64,000 nucleotides of DNA from Halolamina sediminis. Its GTDB lineage: Archaea > Halobacteriota > Halobacteria > Halobacteriales > Haloferacaceae. The stretch is from NCBI RefSeq assembly GCF_001282785.1, contig NZ_CVUA01000001.1, positions 1,674,001 through 1,738,000 on the forward strand, in the 5' to 3' direction. The translations under genes and the position numbers were made by a program. Below, in pieces: positions 30,131-38,276 of this stretch. The notes below the pieces were generated by a model. The model worked only from the letters and a program-made list of their open reading frames with translations, was not told the DNA's origin and searched no databases. Within the stretch, counting starts at the first letter, position 1; every line of letters begins with the position of its first letter.

Positions 30131-32329
30131 CTACAGGTTCGCTTCGACCCAGTCCAGCGCTGCCGACAGATCCGTCTCCGGCGGCGAGCAGGTTCGCGAC
30201 CGACAGGCGTACACCGTCGGTTCGCCGTCGCGGGCCTCGCGTCCGGCCCAGATCGGCGGTGCCTCCTCGAGTCCGAGTTCGTCGAGCCACGCCTCCAGCC
30301 CCGCCGCCGTCGGCGGTCGCCGGGCAACGACGGCACCCGGGAGATGGCGGTCAGCGAGCGTCTCGCGCCATTCGCCCGGCAGTTCGTCGGCGGCGACGGT
30401 GAGTTCGAGCGAGCCGCGCTCGGCCGCGTCGGCAGCCATCGCGAGCGTCCCGTGCTCGACGGGGCTGGCCTCGATCCGGCCGCGGTGGGTCGCGAGCGTC
30501 TCGCGGGCCACTTCGCCGAGATCGTCGTCGGTGAAGTGGTCCAGATCGAGCAGCAGCGCGACCGCGGCGCCGACGCTGGAGGGCGTCGACTGGTCGGTGA
30601 GCTCCTGCGGCCGGGCGACGAGCTCCTCCCCGTCGTTCGGCGAGAGGTAGAGCGTCCCGTCCTCGGGGTCGTAGAACGAGTCGGCGACGACGCCAGCGAG
30701 ATCGAGCGCGAACGCGAGCGGCTCCACGTCGCCGGTCGCTTGGTACAGCTCGAACGCGCCGCGGCCGAGGAACGCGTAGTCCTCGAGGGCGGCGTCGATC
30801 CCCACCTGCCCGTCCTTGAACCGGCGGGCGAGCCGGCCGGCATCGGCGTTCCAGAGCTCGTCGCGGACGAAACCAAGCGCCGACTGTGCGCGCTCGATCC
30901 GGGCGTCGTCGCCCAGCACGAACCCCGCACGGGCGAACGTCTCGATCAGCAGGCCGTTCCAGCCCGCCAGCACCTTCTCGTCGCGGAGCGGTCGGGGGCG
31001 TTCCTCGCGGGCCGCAAACAGCGTCTCGCGGGCGTCTGCCAGCAGTTCCCGAACCGCGGCCGCCGAATCGGGCGCGGTGACCGTCTCTCGCGCGACCTCG
31101 ATCTCGGCGCCGACCAACTCCGCCACGGGGACGGTCTCGTTCAGAACGCTCGTGCCGCCCTCGAAGTTGCCGCCGGAGACGACGCCGTATCGCCGACAGA
31201 ACAGCGTCGCCGCCGGCTCGTCGACGTGCTCGCGGACCTCCGCGGGCGTCCAGACGTAGAACGCCCCCTCCTCGCGTTCGGGCTCCTCCCCCTCGTCGAG
31301 GCGTGAGGCGGGGGTCTCGCTCCGTGCGTCGAGCGTGCTGAAGAAGCCGCCCTCGGGGTGGGAGAGTTCGCGTTCCGCGAAGTCGAGCGTCTCCCGGACG
31401 ATCTCGGCGTAGCGCTCCCGCCCCGTCGCGCGATAGCCCGCGAGAAAGGCCGCCGGGATCGTGGCGTTGTCGTACGCCATCTTCTCGAAGTGGGGGACCG
31501 TCCAGTCCTCGTCGACGCAGTAGCGGTGGAAGCCGCCGCCGAGGTGGTCGTACAGTCCGCCGCTGCCCATCGCCCCCAACGCGTTCTCGGCGACCGTCAG
31601 CGGCTCGGAATCACCCGACAGCGACGCGACACGGAGCAGGAGTTCGACCCGCCCGGGCTGGGGGAACTTCGGGCTCCCCTGCCCGAACCCGCCGTGCTGG
31701 CGGTCGGCGCCGCGGATCGCCGCCGCCGCGGCGTCGTCGAGGATCTCGCTGCTCGGCCGCTCGGTCTCTTCCTCCGGGGAGTCCGCGGGCGCCATGCGGT
31801 CCCGCGCCGCCGCCGTCCACTGCTCGGCGCGGTTCTCCATCTCCCCGCGCTGCTCGGGGTCGTTCCAGGAGTCGGCGATCTGGCGGCAGAGCTGCTCGAA
31901 CCCGGGAACGTTCCGCCCAGGCTGCGGCTCGGGCGGGAAGTACGTCCCGACGTAGAACGGCTTCCCCTCGGGCGTCAGAAACGCCGACAGCGGCCACCCG
32001 CCGCCGCCGGTGACCAGCTGACAGACAGTCTGGTAGACGCGGTCGAGGTCCGGCCGCTCCTCGCGGTCGACCTTGACCGGGACGAAGTTCTCGTTCAGCA
32101 CCTCGGCGACCGCGGGGTCCTCGAAGGACTCCTCGGCCATGACGTGACACCAGTGGCAAGCCGAGTAGCCGACCGAGAGGAAGATCGGCACGTCGCGCTC
32201 CCGGGCCTCCGCGAGCGCGTCGTCGTCCCACGGCTGCCAGTTCACGGGGTTGTCGGCGTGCTGCTGCAGGTAGGGGCTGGCCGCCCCGGCGAGTCGGTTC
32301 CGCGCGTCGCCGCTGGGCGAGTCGGTCAT
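30131..32329 (-). CDS. Thioredoxin-domain protein of the DUF255/YyaL family
   Basis: 732 residues, the normal length of this family. The N-terminal thioredoxin-like domain contains VGYSACHWCHVMAEESFEDP, with Cys58 and Cys61 in CHWC; NFVPVKVDREERPDLD follows. The large remainder is an alpha/alpha toroid resembling glycan epimerases (GGFHRYCVDEDWTVPHFEKM, then GWNGLLIETFARAG). The family's reaction is unknown, although the two domains suggest redox-linked sugar or aldehyde metabolism. It is a single gene with no close partner. Confidence 0.92.
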   Translation of the reverse strand: MTDSPSGDARNRLAGAASPYLQQHADNPVNWQPWDDDALAEARERDVPIFLSVGYSACHWCHVMAEESFEDPAVAEVLNENFVPVKVDREERPDLDRVYQTVCQLVTGGGGWPLSAFLTPEGKPFYVGTYFPPEPQPGRNVPGFEQLCRQIADSWNDPEQRGEMENRAEQWTAAARDRMAPADSPEEETERPSSEILDDAAAAAIRGADRQHGGFGQGSPKFPQPGRVELLLRVASLSGDSEPLTVAENALGAMGSGGLYDHLGGGFHRYCVDEDWTVPHFEKMAYDNATIPAAFLAGYRATGRERYAEIVRETLDFAERELSHPEGGFFSTLDARSETPASRLDEGEEPEREEGAFYVWTPAEVREHVDEPAATLFCRRYGVVSGGNFEGGTSVLNETVPVAELVGAEIEVARETVTAPDSAAAVRELLADARETLFAAREERPRPLRDEKVLAGWNGLLIETFARAGFVLGDDARIERAQSALGFVRDELWNADAGRLARRFKDGQVGIDAALEDYAFLGRGAFELYQATGDVEPLAFALDLAGVVADSFYDPEDGTLYLSPNDGEELVARPQELTDQSTPSSVGAAVALLLDLDHFTDDDLGEVARETLATHRGRIEASPVEHGTLAMAADAAERGSLELTVAADELPGEWRETLADRHLPGAVVARRPPTAAGLEAWLDELGLEEAPPIWAGREARDGEPTVYACRSRTCSPPETDLSAALDWVEANL

Positions 32330-32375
32330 CGTCGGAGAAAGCGCACGGAGGGGGAAGTAGCCGGTGGTCGCGGCG

Positions 32376-33917
32376 CTACCCGGCCGCGCGGTAGACGACC
32401 ACGCCGTCGTTCTCGTACGCGCGCTCCCAGTCCGGCGACGCCGCGAACGAACGGTCGAGCGTACCGAACGTCACCTCAGGGTGCCCCCGAACCGTGTAAG
32501 CGCCCTTTGGGAGGTAGACGTACTCGGGATCGGCGCCGACGGCTCCCGCCTCTCCCTCGACACAGGACGCCGAATCACACCGAGAAATCGCCTCGAACGA
32601 CGCCAACTGCGTGGTGTACGCGTCCGGCCCGCGCCACTCCACGCCCCACGGACCGACGAGGATCGTCCGGTCGGCCAACGCCGGGAACCACTCCGCGGCG
32701 TCGCCGAGCACGACGAACGTCGCGTCGGGCGCCGTCTCGCGCTCGGCCCACTCCATCGCCGCCACGTCCTCGTCGTCGAGGAACTCGGGCGTCGAGGGGT
32801 CGCTTCCGAGCGTCATTTCGTGGGCGAGGTACGCCCCGCCGGCGACGCTCGCGAGGAGGAGACACGCCGCGGCGGCGGCCTCCCGGCGATTGACTGCGCC
32901 CGTTCCGGGCAGCGAGATGCTTCCGTCCAGCGCGGGGAGGCGCCGAGCCACGTCGACGGCCGCGACCGCCGCGACGACGCTCCCGACGGTGAAGACGAAC
33001 CGCGGCTGGGCGAACAGTAGCTCCGCGGCGAGGGTCCACGCCGCGAGGAACCACTCCCGGCGGGCCCACAGTAAGTAGGCGGCGCCGAGCAGCGGCAACG
33101 CAGTGGCCGAACTCAGCGCGCCGAAAAGCGTCGCCGCGCCGCCGCCGACGCCGCCGTGGGTGCCCGCGGCGCCCGTGAGCACGGCGATCCCGTGGGTGCT
33201 CGTCACCCACAGCAGCCACGGCGTCGCGACGACGGCGCCGCCGAGGCCGACCGCCGCGCTCCGGGCGAGCCCGGCGACTGAGCGGTCCCGGACGCCCCAC
33301 AGCAGGACGTAGCTGACGACGACGAACAGCGAGTACGTCGGGTGGGTGAGCACCGTCGCGCCGAACGCCAGCGCGCCGACGGCAACCGCCGGCCGCGAGT
33401 CGTGTTCGAGCGCCCGGTAGCCGGCGTAGATCGCGGTCAGCGCGTAGCAGAACGCGAACGCCCGCACCACGCCGCCAGCGGAGACGTGCCACTGGAGCAG
33501 TTGGGGGTTGAGCGCGACGGCGACGCCCGCGGCCGCGCCCGCGGGCTGCGATCCCGCGTAGTCCCGCGCAAGCAGGTAAACGGGCACGAGCGCGGCCAGT
33601 ACGCCGACAGAGGGGAGCACGCGGGCTAGCGCGATGGGGGTCGCGCCGAGATCGAGCAGCACCGCGAGCACGTAGAACTGCAGCGGCGGGTAGGCGAAGG
33701 GGACGCCCTCGGCAGTGTACCCCGCGATCCGGGCCGGCGGGGCGTAGCCGCCGGCGGCGATCGCGTCGGCGATCCGGAGGTAGAGTCCGGCGCCGTACGC
33801 CGGATAGGGGTTGGTCGCGAGGTAGACGGCGACCGCGAGCAGCCCCGCCGCGAGGGTGGCGCCGAACCACCGCGCGTCGTCGCGTGTGATCGGGAGGCGG
33901 CCGACGACGCGGCTCAT
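32376..33917 (-). CDS. Polytopic membrane glycosyltransferase-like protein (GT39/PMT superfamily)
   Basis: 513 residues with about eleven membrane helices. The N-terminal loop after the first helix holds charged residues (YLRIADAIAAGGY) like the GT-C catalytic loop, and a C-terminal extracellular domain of about 130 residues follows the last helix (WGVEWRGPDAYTTQLASFE). GT-C enzymes use lipid-linked sugars outside the membrane. The substrate is unknown. It overlaps the upstream sulfotransferase-like gene by ATGA, so they are co-expressed and likely act on the same surface polymer. Confidence 0.72.
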   Translation of the reverse strand: MSRVVGRLPITRDDARWFGATLAAGLLAVAVYLATNPYPAYGAGLYLRIADAIAAGGYAPPARIAGYTAEGVPFAYPPLQFYVLAVLLDLGATPIALARVLPSVGVLAALVPVYLLARDYAGSQPAGAAAGVAVALNPQLLQWHVSAGGVVRAFAFCYALTAIYAGYRALEHDSRPAVAVGALAFGATVLTHPTYSLFVVVSYVLLWGVRDRSVAGLARSAAVGLGGAVVATPWLLWVTSTHGIAVLTGAAGTHGGVGGGAATLFGALSSATALPLLGAAYLLWARREWFLAAWTLAAELLFAQPRFVFTVGSVVAAVAAVDVARRLPALDGSISLPGTGAVNRREAAAAACLLLASVAGGAYLAHEMTLGSDPSTPEFLDDEDVAAMEWAERETAPDATFVVLGDAAEWFPALADRTILVGPWGVEWRGPDAYTTQLASFEAISRCDSASCVEGEAGAVGADPEYVYLPKGAYTVRGHPEVTFGTLDRSFAASPDWERAYENDGVVVYRAAG

Positions 33918-35302
33918 TTCCGGCGGAACTCGATCGGCGATCGGAACGCCACCGTTCTGTCGCGCCAGCAGTACTCCAGCGTCGCCCAGCGCAGCAGGCT
34001 GCCGAGCAGGACGACGATCGCGCTCCCCTCCAGCAGGCCGACCCAGCGCGGGAAGGCGTAGGAGATCGCGTTCGCGATCGCTGGGGGCAGCGCGTTCTGG
34101 ACCCGATCGAACAGCGACGCGTTCTCGGGCGCTGGCTCGTGGCTCGGTAGCCCCAGCGACGCCGCGCTCTCCCCACCCGTGCTCTCGTCACCGGTGCCGA
34201 GCCGCTCGGACTCGTAGGGGAACCCCACGTCGGCCGACCAGACGATCTCACCTTCGCGGTCGACCTCGACCACCCGGTCGCCGTTGGAGTCGGTGATCAG
34301 CGTGTGGCCGTTCGGAAGCCGGTCGGCGTCGCGGGGCCACTGCATCCGCTGGTCGGTCCACGTCCACGACTCGACCCACTCGCCGTCCTCGCGCTGGTAC
34401 TCGACGATCCGGCCGTTCTCGGAGTCGCCGACGAGCAGCGCCGGGCCGCCCCGCTCGGCGGGGATGAAGTCGGGGTTGTGCTGCTCGTACAGCGTCGCGT
34501 GGTCACCGTCGGTGCCGAGCGTCCAGTTCTCCTTCAGTTCGCCGTCCATGCCGACGAAGGCGACTTGGTCTTGGTTCCGGAGGCTGACCATCACCGCTTT
34601 CTGCCCGTCGATCTCGACGTGCTCCACGTCGTTGATGTGGGTCCAGTCCTCGGGGAACGGCCCGCCGCTCGACACGTCGTAGTCTGCCTGTGCTTCCCAC
34701 GACCACTCGATCAGCCCGGTCGTCGTGTTCACGATGAACGCGCGGTCCTGTGCAATGTCGGCAATTAGGAGTCGCTCGTCGTCGATGCGGTCGGCGTCGT
34801 GCCAGCGCGTGGAGTGCTTGCCGGCGGTGATCCGGCTGAACACGTCCGTGCGCTCACCCGTGGTGAGGTTGACGCGCTCGATCCCGTTTCGGGTACAGAC
34901 CGAGCCGTCACACTCGTCGGCGTCGAGGTGGTCGGCGTAGACGAACTCGACGGTGTGGCTGGTGCCCTCGACGGGGTCGACGTCCCAGTAGCGCGTGTGG
35001 TCGTTCTGGTAGTAGTAGACGCTTCCGTCGGGGGCGAACGCCGCGAGTTCGGCCTGCGCCCGCGGCGCGTCGCTCTCGTCGCTGACGAACGCGTTGGAGT
35101 CCGTCGCGACGACGGTGATTCCCTCGCGCTCGCCGACGACGGCTTCGTCGCTACCGGACCGGAACGCCTGCTCGACGGCGGGGTCGCCGGTCACACGGTC
35201 GTTCGTGCGTTCACTCTCGACGTAGCCGGCGACGACCGTCACTGCCGAGACGACGACCAACGCGGCGAGCAGGAGGCGAGCGGTCCGCTTGGGGAACGAC
35301 AT
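33914..35302 (-). CDS. Arylsulfotransferase-like (ASST) membrane-anchored beta-propeller protein
   Basis: 462 residues from the ATG at 35302. An N-terminal membrane anchor (LLLAALVVVSAVTVVAGYV) leads to an extracellular beta-propeller with Trp/His/Asp-rich blades (RDADRLPNGHTLITDSNGDRVVEVDREGEIV, and similar) and a second helix near the C-terminus. The pattern WTHINDVEHVEIDG and NPDFIPAERGGPALLVGDSENGRIVEY matches the arylsulfotransferase (ASST) family. True sulfate transfer is unproved. Start choice avoids a basic 88-residue extension. It is the first gene of a two-gene unit with the GT-C gene. Confidence 0.75.
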   Translation of the reverse strand: MSFPKRTARLLLAALVVVSAVTVVAGYVESERTNDRVTGDPAVEQAFRSGSDEAVVGEREGITVVATDSNAFVSDESDAPRAQAELAAFAPDGSVYYYQNDHTRYWDVDPVEGTSHTVEFVYADHLDADECDGSVCTRNGIERVNLTTGERTDVFSRITAGKHSTRWHDADRIDDERLLIADIAQDRAFIVNTTTGLIEWSWEAQADYDVSSGGPFPEDWTHINDVEHVEIDGQKAVMVSLRNQDQVAFVGMDGELKENWTLGTDGDHATLYEQHNPDFIPAERGGPALLVGDSENGRIVEYQREDGEWVESWTWTDQRMQWPRDADRLPNGHTLITDSNGDRVVEVDREGEIVWSADVGFPYESERLGTGDESTGGESAASLGLPSHEPAPENASLFDRVQNALPPAIANAISYAFPRWVGLLEGSAIVVLLGSLLRWATLEYCWRDRTVAFRSPIEFRRK

Positions 35303-35385
35303 CGCCGGGAGGGAGTCGGGGCGGGCGGTAAAGTCTGTCTGAAACCGTCGCGGCGCCCGTGCGCCGCGGATCGAGTAGCATAATC

Positions 35386-35393
35386 CATATATC
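35386..35393 (+). promoter_or_regulatory. TATA box of the binding-lipoprotein gene
   Basis: CATATATC centred about 28 bases before the ATG at 35418, within a 115-base divergent spacer shared with the ASST-like gene. Confidence 0.55.
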
Positions 35394-35417
35394 CGTTCAT
35401 CGCACACCTGAAGGAAG

Positions 35418-37184
35418 ATGAGCGACCAGCCACGTCTGCCGACGGGCCGACGATCGGTCCTCGCGGCGCTGGGCAGCGGCGTCGCCGCCCTCGGCAGTGG
35501 CTGTCTCCGCCGAGCCCGGAACCTCACCGGCTGGCGATCCGCACAGCCCGTCGAACTGCGGATCAAGACGCTGCCGGCCGACGCCGACCCTTACGCCCTC
35601 CGGCTCGCACGACGGGTCGCCGCGTGGTTCCGCGAGGCGGGCATCGGCGTCGACGTGCTCCCGATGGCCGAACAGGAGCTCGTACGCCAGTGTCTGCTCC
35701 GGTCCGAGTTCGACCTGTTCGTGATGCGGCTGCCAGCGAAGTTCCGCGATCCCGACGCGCTCACCACCCTGCTCCACTCGCGGTTCGCCGACGCCCCGGG
35801 CTGGCAGAACCCGTTCAGCTACACCGACCTCGATGCCGACGGCACGATCGAGCGCCAGCGACGGACCAGCGGCGAGCAGCGCCGGGAGGCGCTCGCCGAC
35901 CTCCAGCGGACGATCGCCCGATCGCAGCCGTTCACCATGCTGACGGTACCCGACGACGTTCGGGCGGCACGAACCGCCGACGACACGAACTGGCGGGCGG
36001 CCGATCTGACCGACCCGATGGACTACCTGCAGCTGGATCGCGGCGACGGGCAGCTCCGGGTGGTCGGCACCGATCGCCGGGCGACCACGAACCTGAACCC
36101 GCTCTCCGTCGAGTTCCGGCGAAGTGGCGTGTTGACCGGGCTGCTGTACGACCCGCTCGCGCGGCCCCTCGACGGCGAGTACACACCGTGGCTCGCGTCC
36201 TCGATCGAGTTCGGGACCGACGAAGCGCCGACCGCGCAGGTCACGCTCCGGGAGGACGTCCGCTGGCACGACGGGGAGTCGTTGACCGCCGACGACGTGG
36301 TGTTCACGTACGACCTGCTCGCGGACACGACGCTGGGCGACGACGAGTCGGCTGCGGTGCCGTCCCCGGAGTTCCGCGGCCGGCGCACGCTCGTCGACGA
36401 GGTCTCGGTCGTCGACGATCGACGGGTGACGCTGTCGTTCGTCGATGCCGACGAGGACGTGGCTCGGCGTGCGCTGACGGCGCCGATACTTCCCGAACAC
36501 GTCTGGCGCGACCGGACCGACCCGGCCGCCATTGGCGGTATCCCCGTCGGGACGGTGACCGAGGCGCTGGTCACGAACAACATCCCACCGGTGGGGAGCG
36601 GCCCGTTCGAGTTCGTCCGGAACACCCCCCGTGAGCGCCTGCTACTCGAACGTGTCGACGACCACTTCTCGACGCGGGAAGGGACGGCGCTGCCCGGCTG
36701 GATCGCCGACTCCGCGCTCGACGCGCTGTCGGTTCGGGTCGTCGGCTCCGACGTGGCCGCCGTCGAGGCAGTGACCGACGGGGAGTCGGACGTGACTGGC
36801 ACCGCCGTCGGCGCGTCGACGGTCCCCCGGATCGGCCGCGCCGAGGGGACCGAACTGCTCGTGCGTCGGTCGGAGCGGCCGTACGTGCTCGGCTACAACA
36901 CGGGCCGCCCGCACCTCTCTAACCCCCGGTTCCGGCACACGCTCGCGCGACTGATCGACGGGGCACACCTCGGCGAGGACGTGCTCGACGGCTACGCCCG
37001 GCCCGCGGTCGGCCCGCTCCAGGGGACGGAGTGGTACCCCGACGATCTGGCGTGGGACGACGGGAACCCAGTCGTCCCATTCCTCGGACAGCACGGCGAA
37101 CTCAACGCCGAAGCGGCCCGCGCGTCGTTCCGCGAGGCGGGCTACCAGTACGACGACGACACGCTCGTCGGGGGGGCGACGTGA
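35418..37184 (+). CDS. Extracellular solute-binding lipoprotein, SBP_bac_5 family, apparently circularly permuted
   Basis: 588 residues. A Tat-type lipoprotein signal (GRRSVLAALGSGVAALGSGC, Cys29 lipidated) precedes the mature protein. Residues about 46-205 resemble what is normally the C-terminal module of family 5 binding proteins (FDLFVMRLPAKFRDPDAL, then LADLQRTIARSQPFTMLTVP). Residues 212-580 then hold the usual N-terminal module (TNLNPL, GLLYDPL, VTLREDVRWHDGESLTADDV) and a mid-protein end (NTGRPHLSNPRFRHTLARLID, EAGY). No permease or ATPase genes are nearby. The stop overlaps the GTG of the PAP2 gene. Confidence 0.85.
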   Translation: MSDQPRLPTGRRSVLAALGSGVAALGSGCLRRARNLTGWRSAQPVELRIKTLPADADPYALRLARRVAAWFREAGIGVDVLPMAEQELVRQCLLRSEFDLFVMRLPAKFRDPDALTTLLHSRFADAPGWQNPFSYTDLDADGTIERQRRTSGEQRREALADLQRTIARSQPFTMLTVPDDVRAARTADDTNWRAADLTDPMDYLQLDRGDGQLRVVGTDRRATTNLNPLSVEFRRSGVLTGLLYDPLARPLDGEYTPWLASSIEFGTDEAPTAQVTLREDVRWHDGESLTADDVVFTYDLLADTTLGDDESAAVPSPEFRGRRTLVDEVSVVDDRRVTLSFVDADEDVARRALTAPILPEHVWRDRTDPAAIGGIPVGTVTEALVTNNIPPVGSGPFEFVRNTPRERLLLERVDDHFSTREGTALPGWIADSALDALSVRVVGSDVAAVEAVTDGESDVTGTAVGASTVPRIGRAEGTELLVRRSERPYVLGYNTGRPHLSNPRFRHTLARLIDGAHLGEDVLDGYARPAVGPLQGTEWYPDDLAWDDGNPVVPFLGQHGELNAEAARASFREAGYQYDDDTLVGGAT

Positions 37185-38047
37185 GCCTGCTGACCGTCCT
37201 CTCAAACGTCGTCGCCGTCGTCCTCCTCCTGCATCTGGTGAGCCTCGGCACGCTCCGCTGGCTCTCCGGCGCCGGAATCTGCCGCGGTTCGCTTCGGGAG
37301 AACGTCCGCGCAGTCGGTCCGACGGCGGCGGTGCTCGGCGCGCTGCTGCTGGCCAACGGCACCGTCCGGGACGTGGGGGTCCAGCTCTCCTGGCTGATCG
37401 GCATCAACGTCACGGGCGCGATTCACGCGATCGAGGGCGGGTTCGTCGCCGGCCTCCAGTCGTACGCGACGCCGCCGCTGACGGCGTACTTCAGCTTCGT
37501 CTACGTGTTCGGCTACGTGTTCCTCTTGACGTTCCCGATCGTGCTCTACGTGCTCCACGACGACACGCGTCCACTGTCGGCGACGCTGGTAGCGTACGCA
37601 CTGAACTACGGTATCGGCCTCGTCTGTTACGTGCTGTTCGTCGCGTACGGCCCCCGGAACTTCATGCCGGGCGCGGTCGAGTCGCTGCTGTTCGCCAACT
37701 GGCCGGAGGTGCAGGCGCTCACGAGTCAGGTCAACGAGAACACCAACGTGTTCCCGTCGCTGCACACCTCACTGTCGGCGACGGTGGCGCTGCTGGCCGC
37801 CCGGTACCGTTCGACCGCGCCGGGGTGGCTCCCGATCGCGGCGATCGGCGCTGTCTCGGTCGCGATCGCGACGATGTATCTGGGAATCCACTGGCTGACC
37901 GACGTGCTCGCCGGCTTCCTGCTCGCGGCGTTCAGCGTCGGCGTCGGCGCCCGGTTCGCCGAGCGCCGACACGGGGAGGACGGGACGGAGTCGCTCGATC
38001 GATCACGCGGCACCGCGGGCGGCGTCGTCGAGCAGTTCAGGCGGTAG
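37181..38047 (+). CDS. PAP2 superfamily membrane phosphatase/phosphotransferase
   Basis: 288 residues from a GTG that overlaps the upstream TGA (GTGA). About six helices. The PAP2 catalytic motifs are FPSLHTS (191-197) and GIHWLTDVLAG with His237 and Asp241, as in the inositol-phosphoceramide-synthase-like branch. Such enzymes move or remove phosphate groups on lipids. Coupling to an ABC-type binding lipoprotein is unusual and may mean both act on one surface lipid or solute. That link is inference. Confidence 0.85.
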   Translation: MSLLTVLSNVVAVVLLLHLVSLGTLRWLSGAGICRGSLRENVRAVGPTAAVLGALLLANGTVRDVGVQLSWLIGINVTGAIHAIEGGFVAGLQSYATPPLTAYFSFVYVFGYVFLLTFPIVLYVLHDDTRPLSATLVAYALNYGIGLVCYVLFVAYGPRNFMPGAVESLLFANWPEVQALTSQVNENTNVFPSLHTSLSATVALLAARYRSTAPGWLPIAAIGAVSVAIATMYLGIHWLTDVLAGFLLAAFSVGVGARFAERRHGEDGTESLDRSRGTAGGVVEQFRR

Positions 38048-38188
38048 TTCGGCGGCGTCACCGACGGAACGCCCATCACCCGTATTTGAGCGAACCGACG
38101 GTTCGTTGTCTGGGGCCCGGCCGAGGACTGTTTGTGCGGACCGCTGGCAGAATCTCCCGACAGTGAAGAGTACGTATCGAACACCAAT

Positions 38189-38196
38189 GCATAAAA
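38189..38196 (+). promoter_or_regulatory. TATA box ahead of the small upstream frame
   Basis: GCATAAAA centred about 30 bases before the ATG at 38223. This predicts transcript start at or next to that ATG, not at the lipoprotein start 50 bases further on. Confidence 0.5.
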
Positions 38197-38222
38197 CCCT
38201 GCCGAGGCATACCACCACAGGA

Positions 38223-38276
38223 ATGCGCCCTCCAGAAAGTACGATCCGTCGGTCACTGAATCGCTCGCCCGTATGA
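38223..38276 (+). CDS. Candidate leaderless upstream ORF (17 residues)
   Basis: ATG at 38223 opens a 17-residue frame (MRPPESTIRRSLNRSPV) whose TGA stop at 38274-38276 overlaps the ATG of the PQQ lipoprotein at 38273. The TATA spacing fits initiation at this ATG. Translation of the short frame may couple to the downstream gene or supply the ribosome entry for it. The peptide itself is unlike known proteins. Evidence is positional only. Confidence 0.45.
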   Translation: MRPPESTIRRSLNRSPV

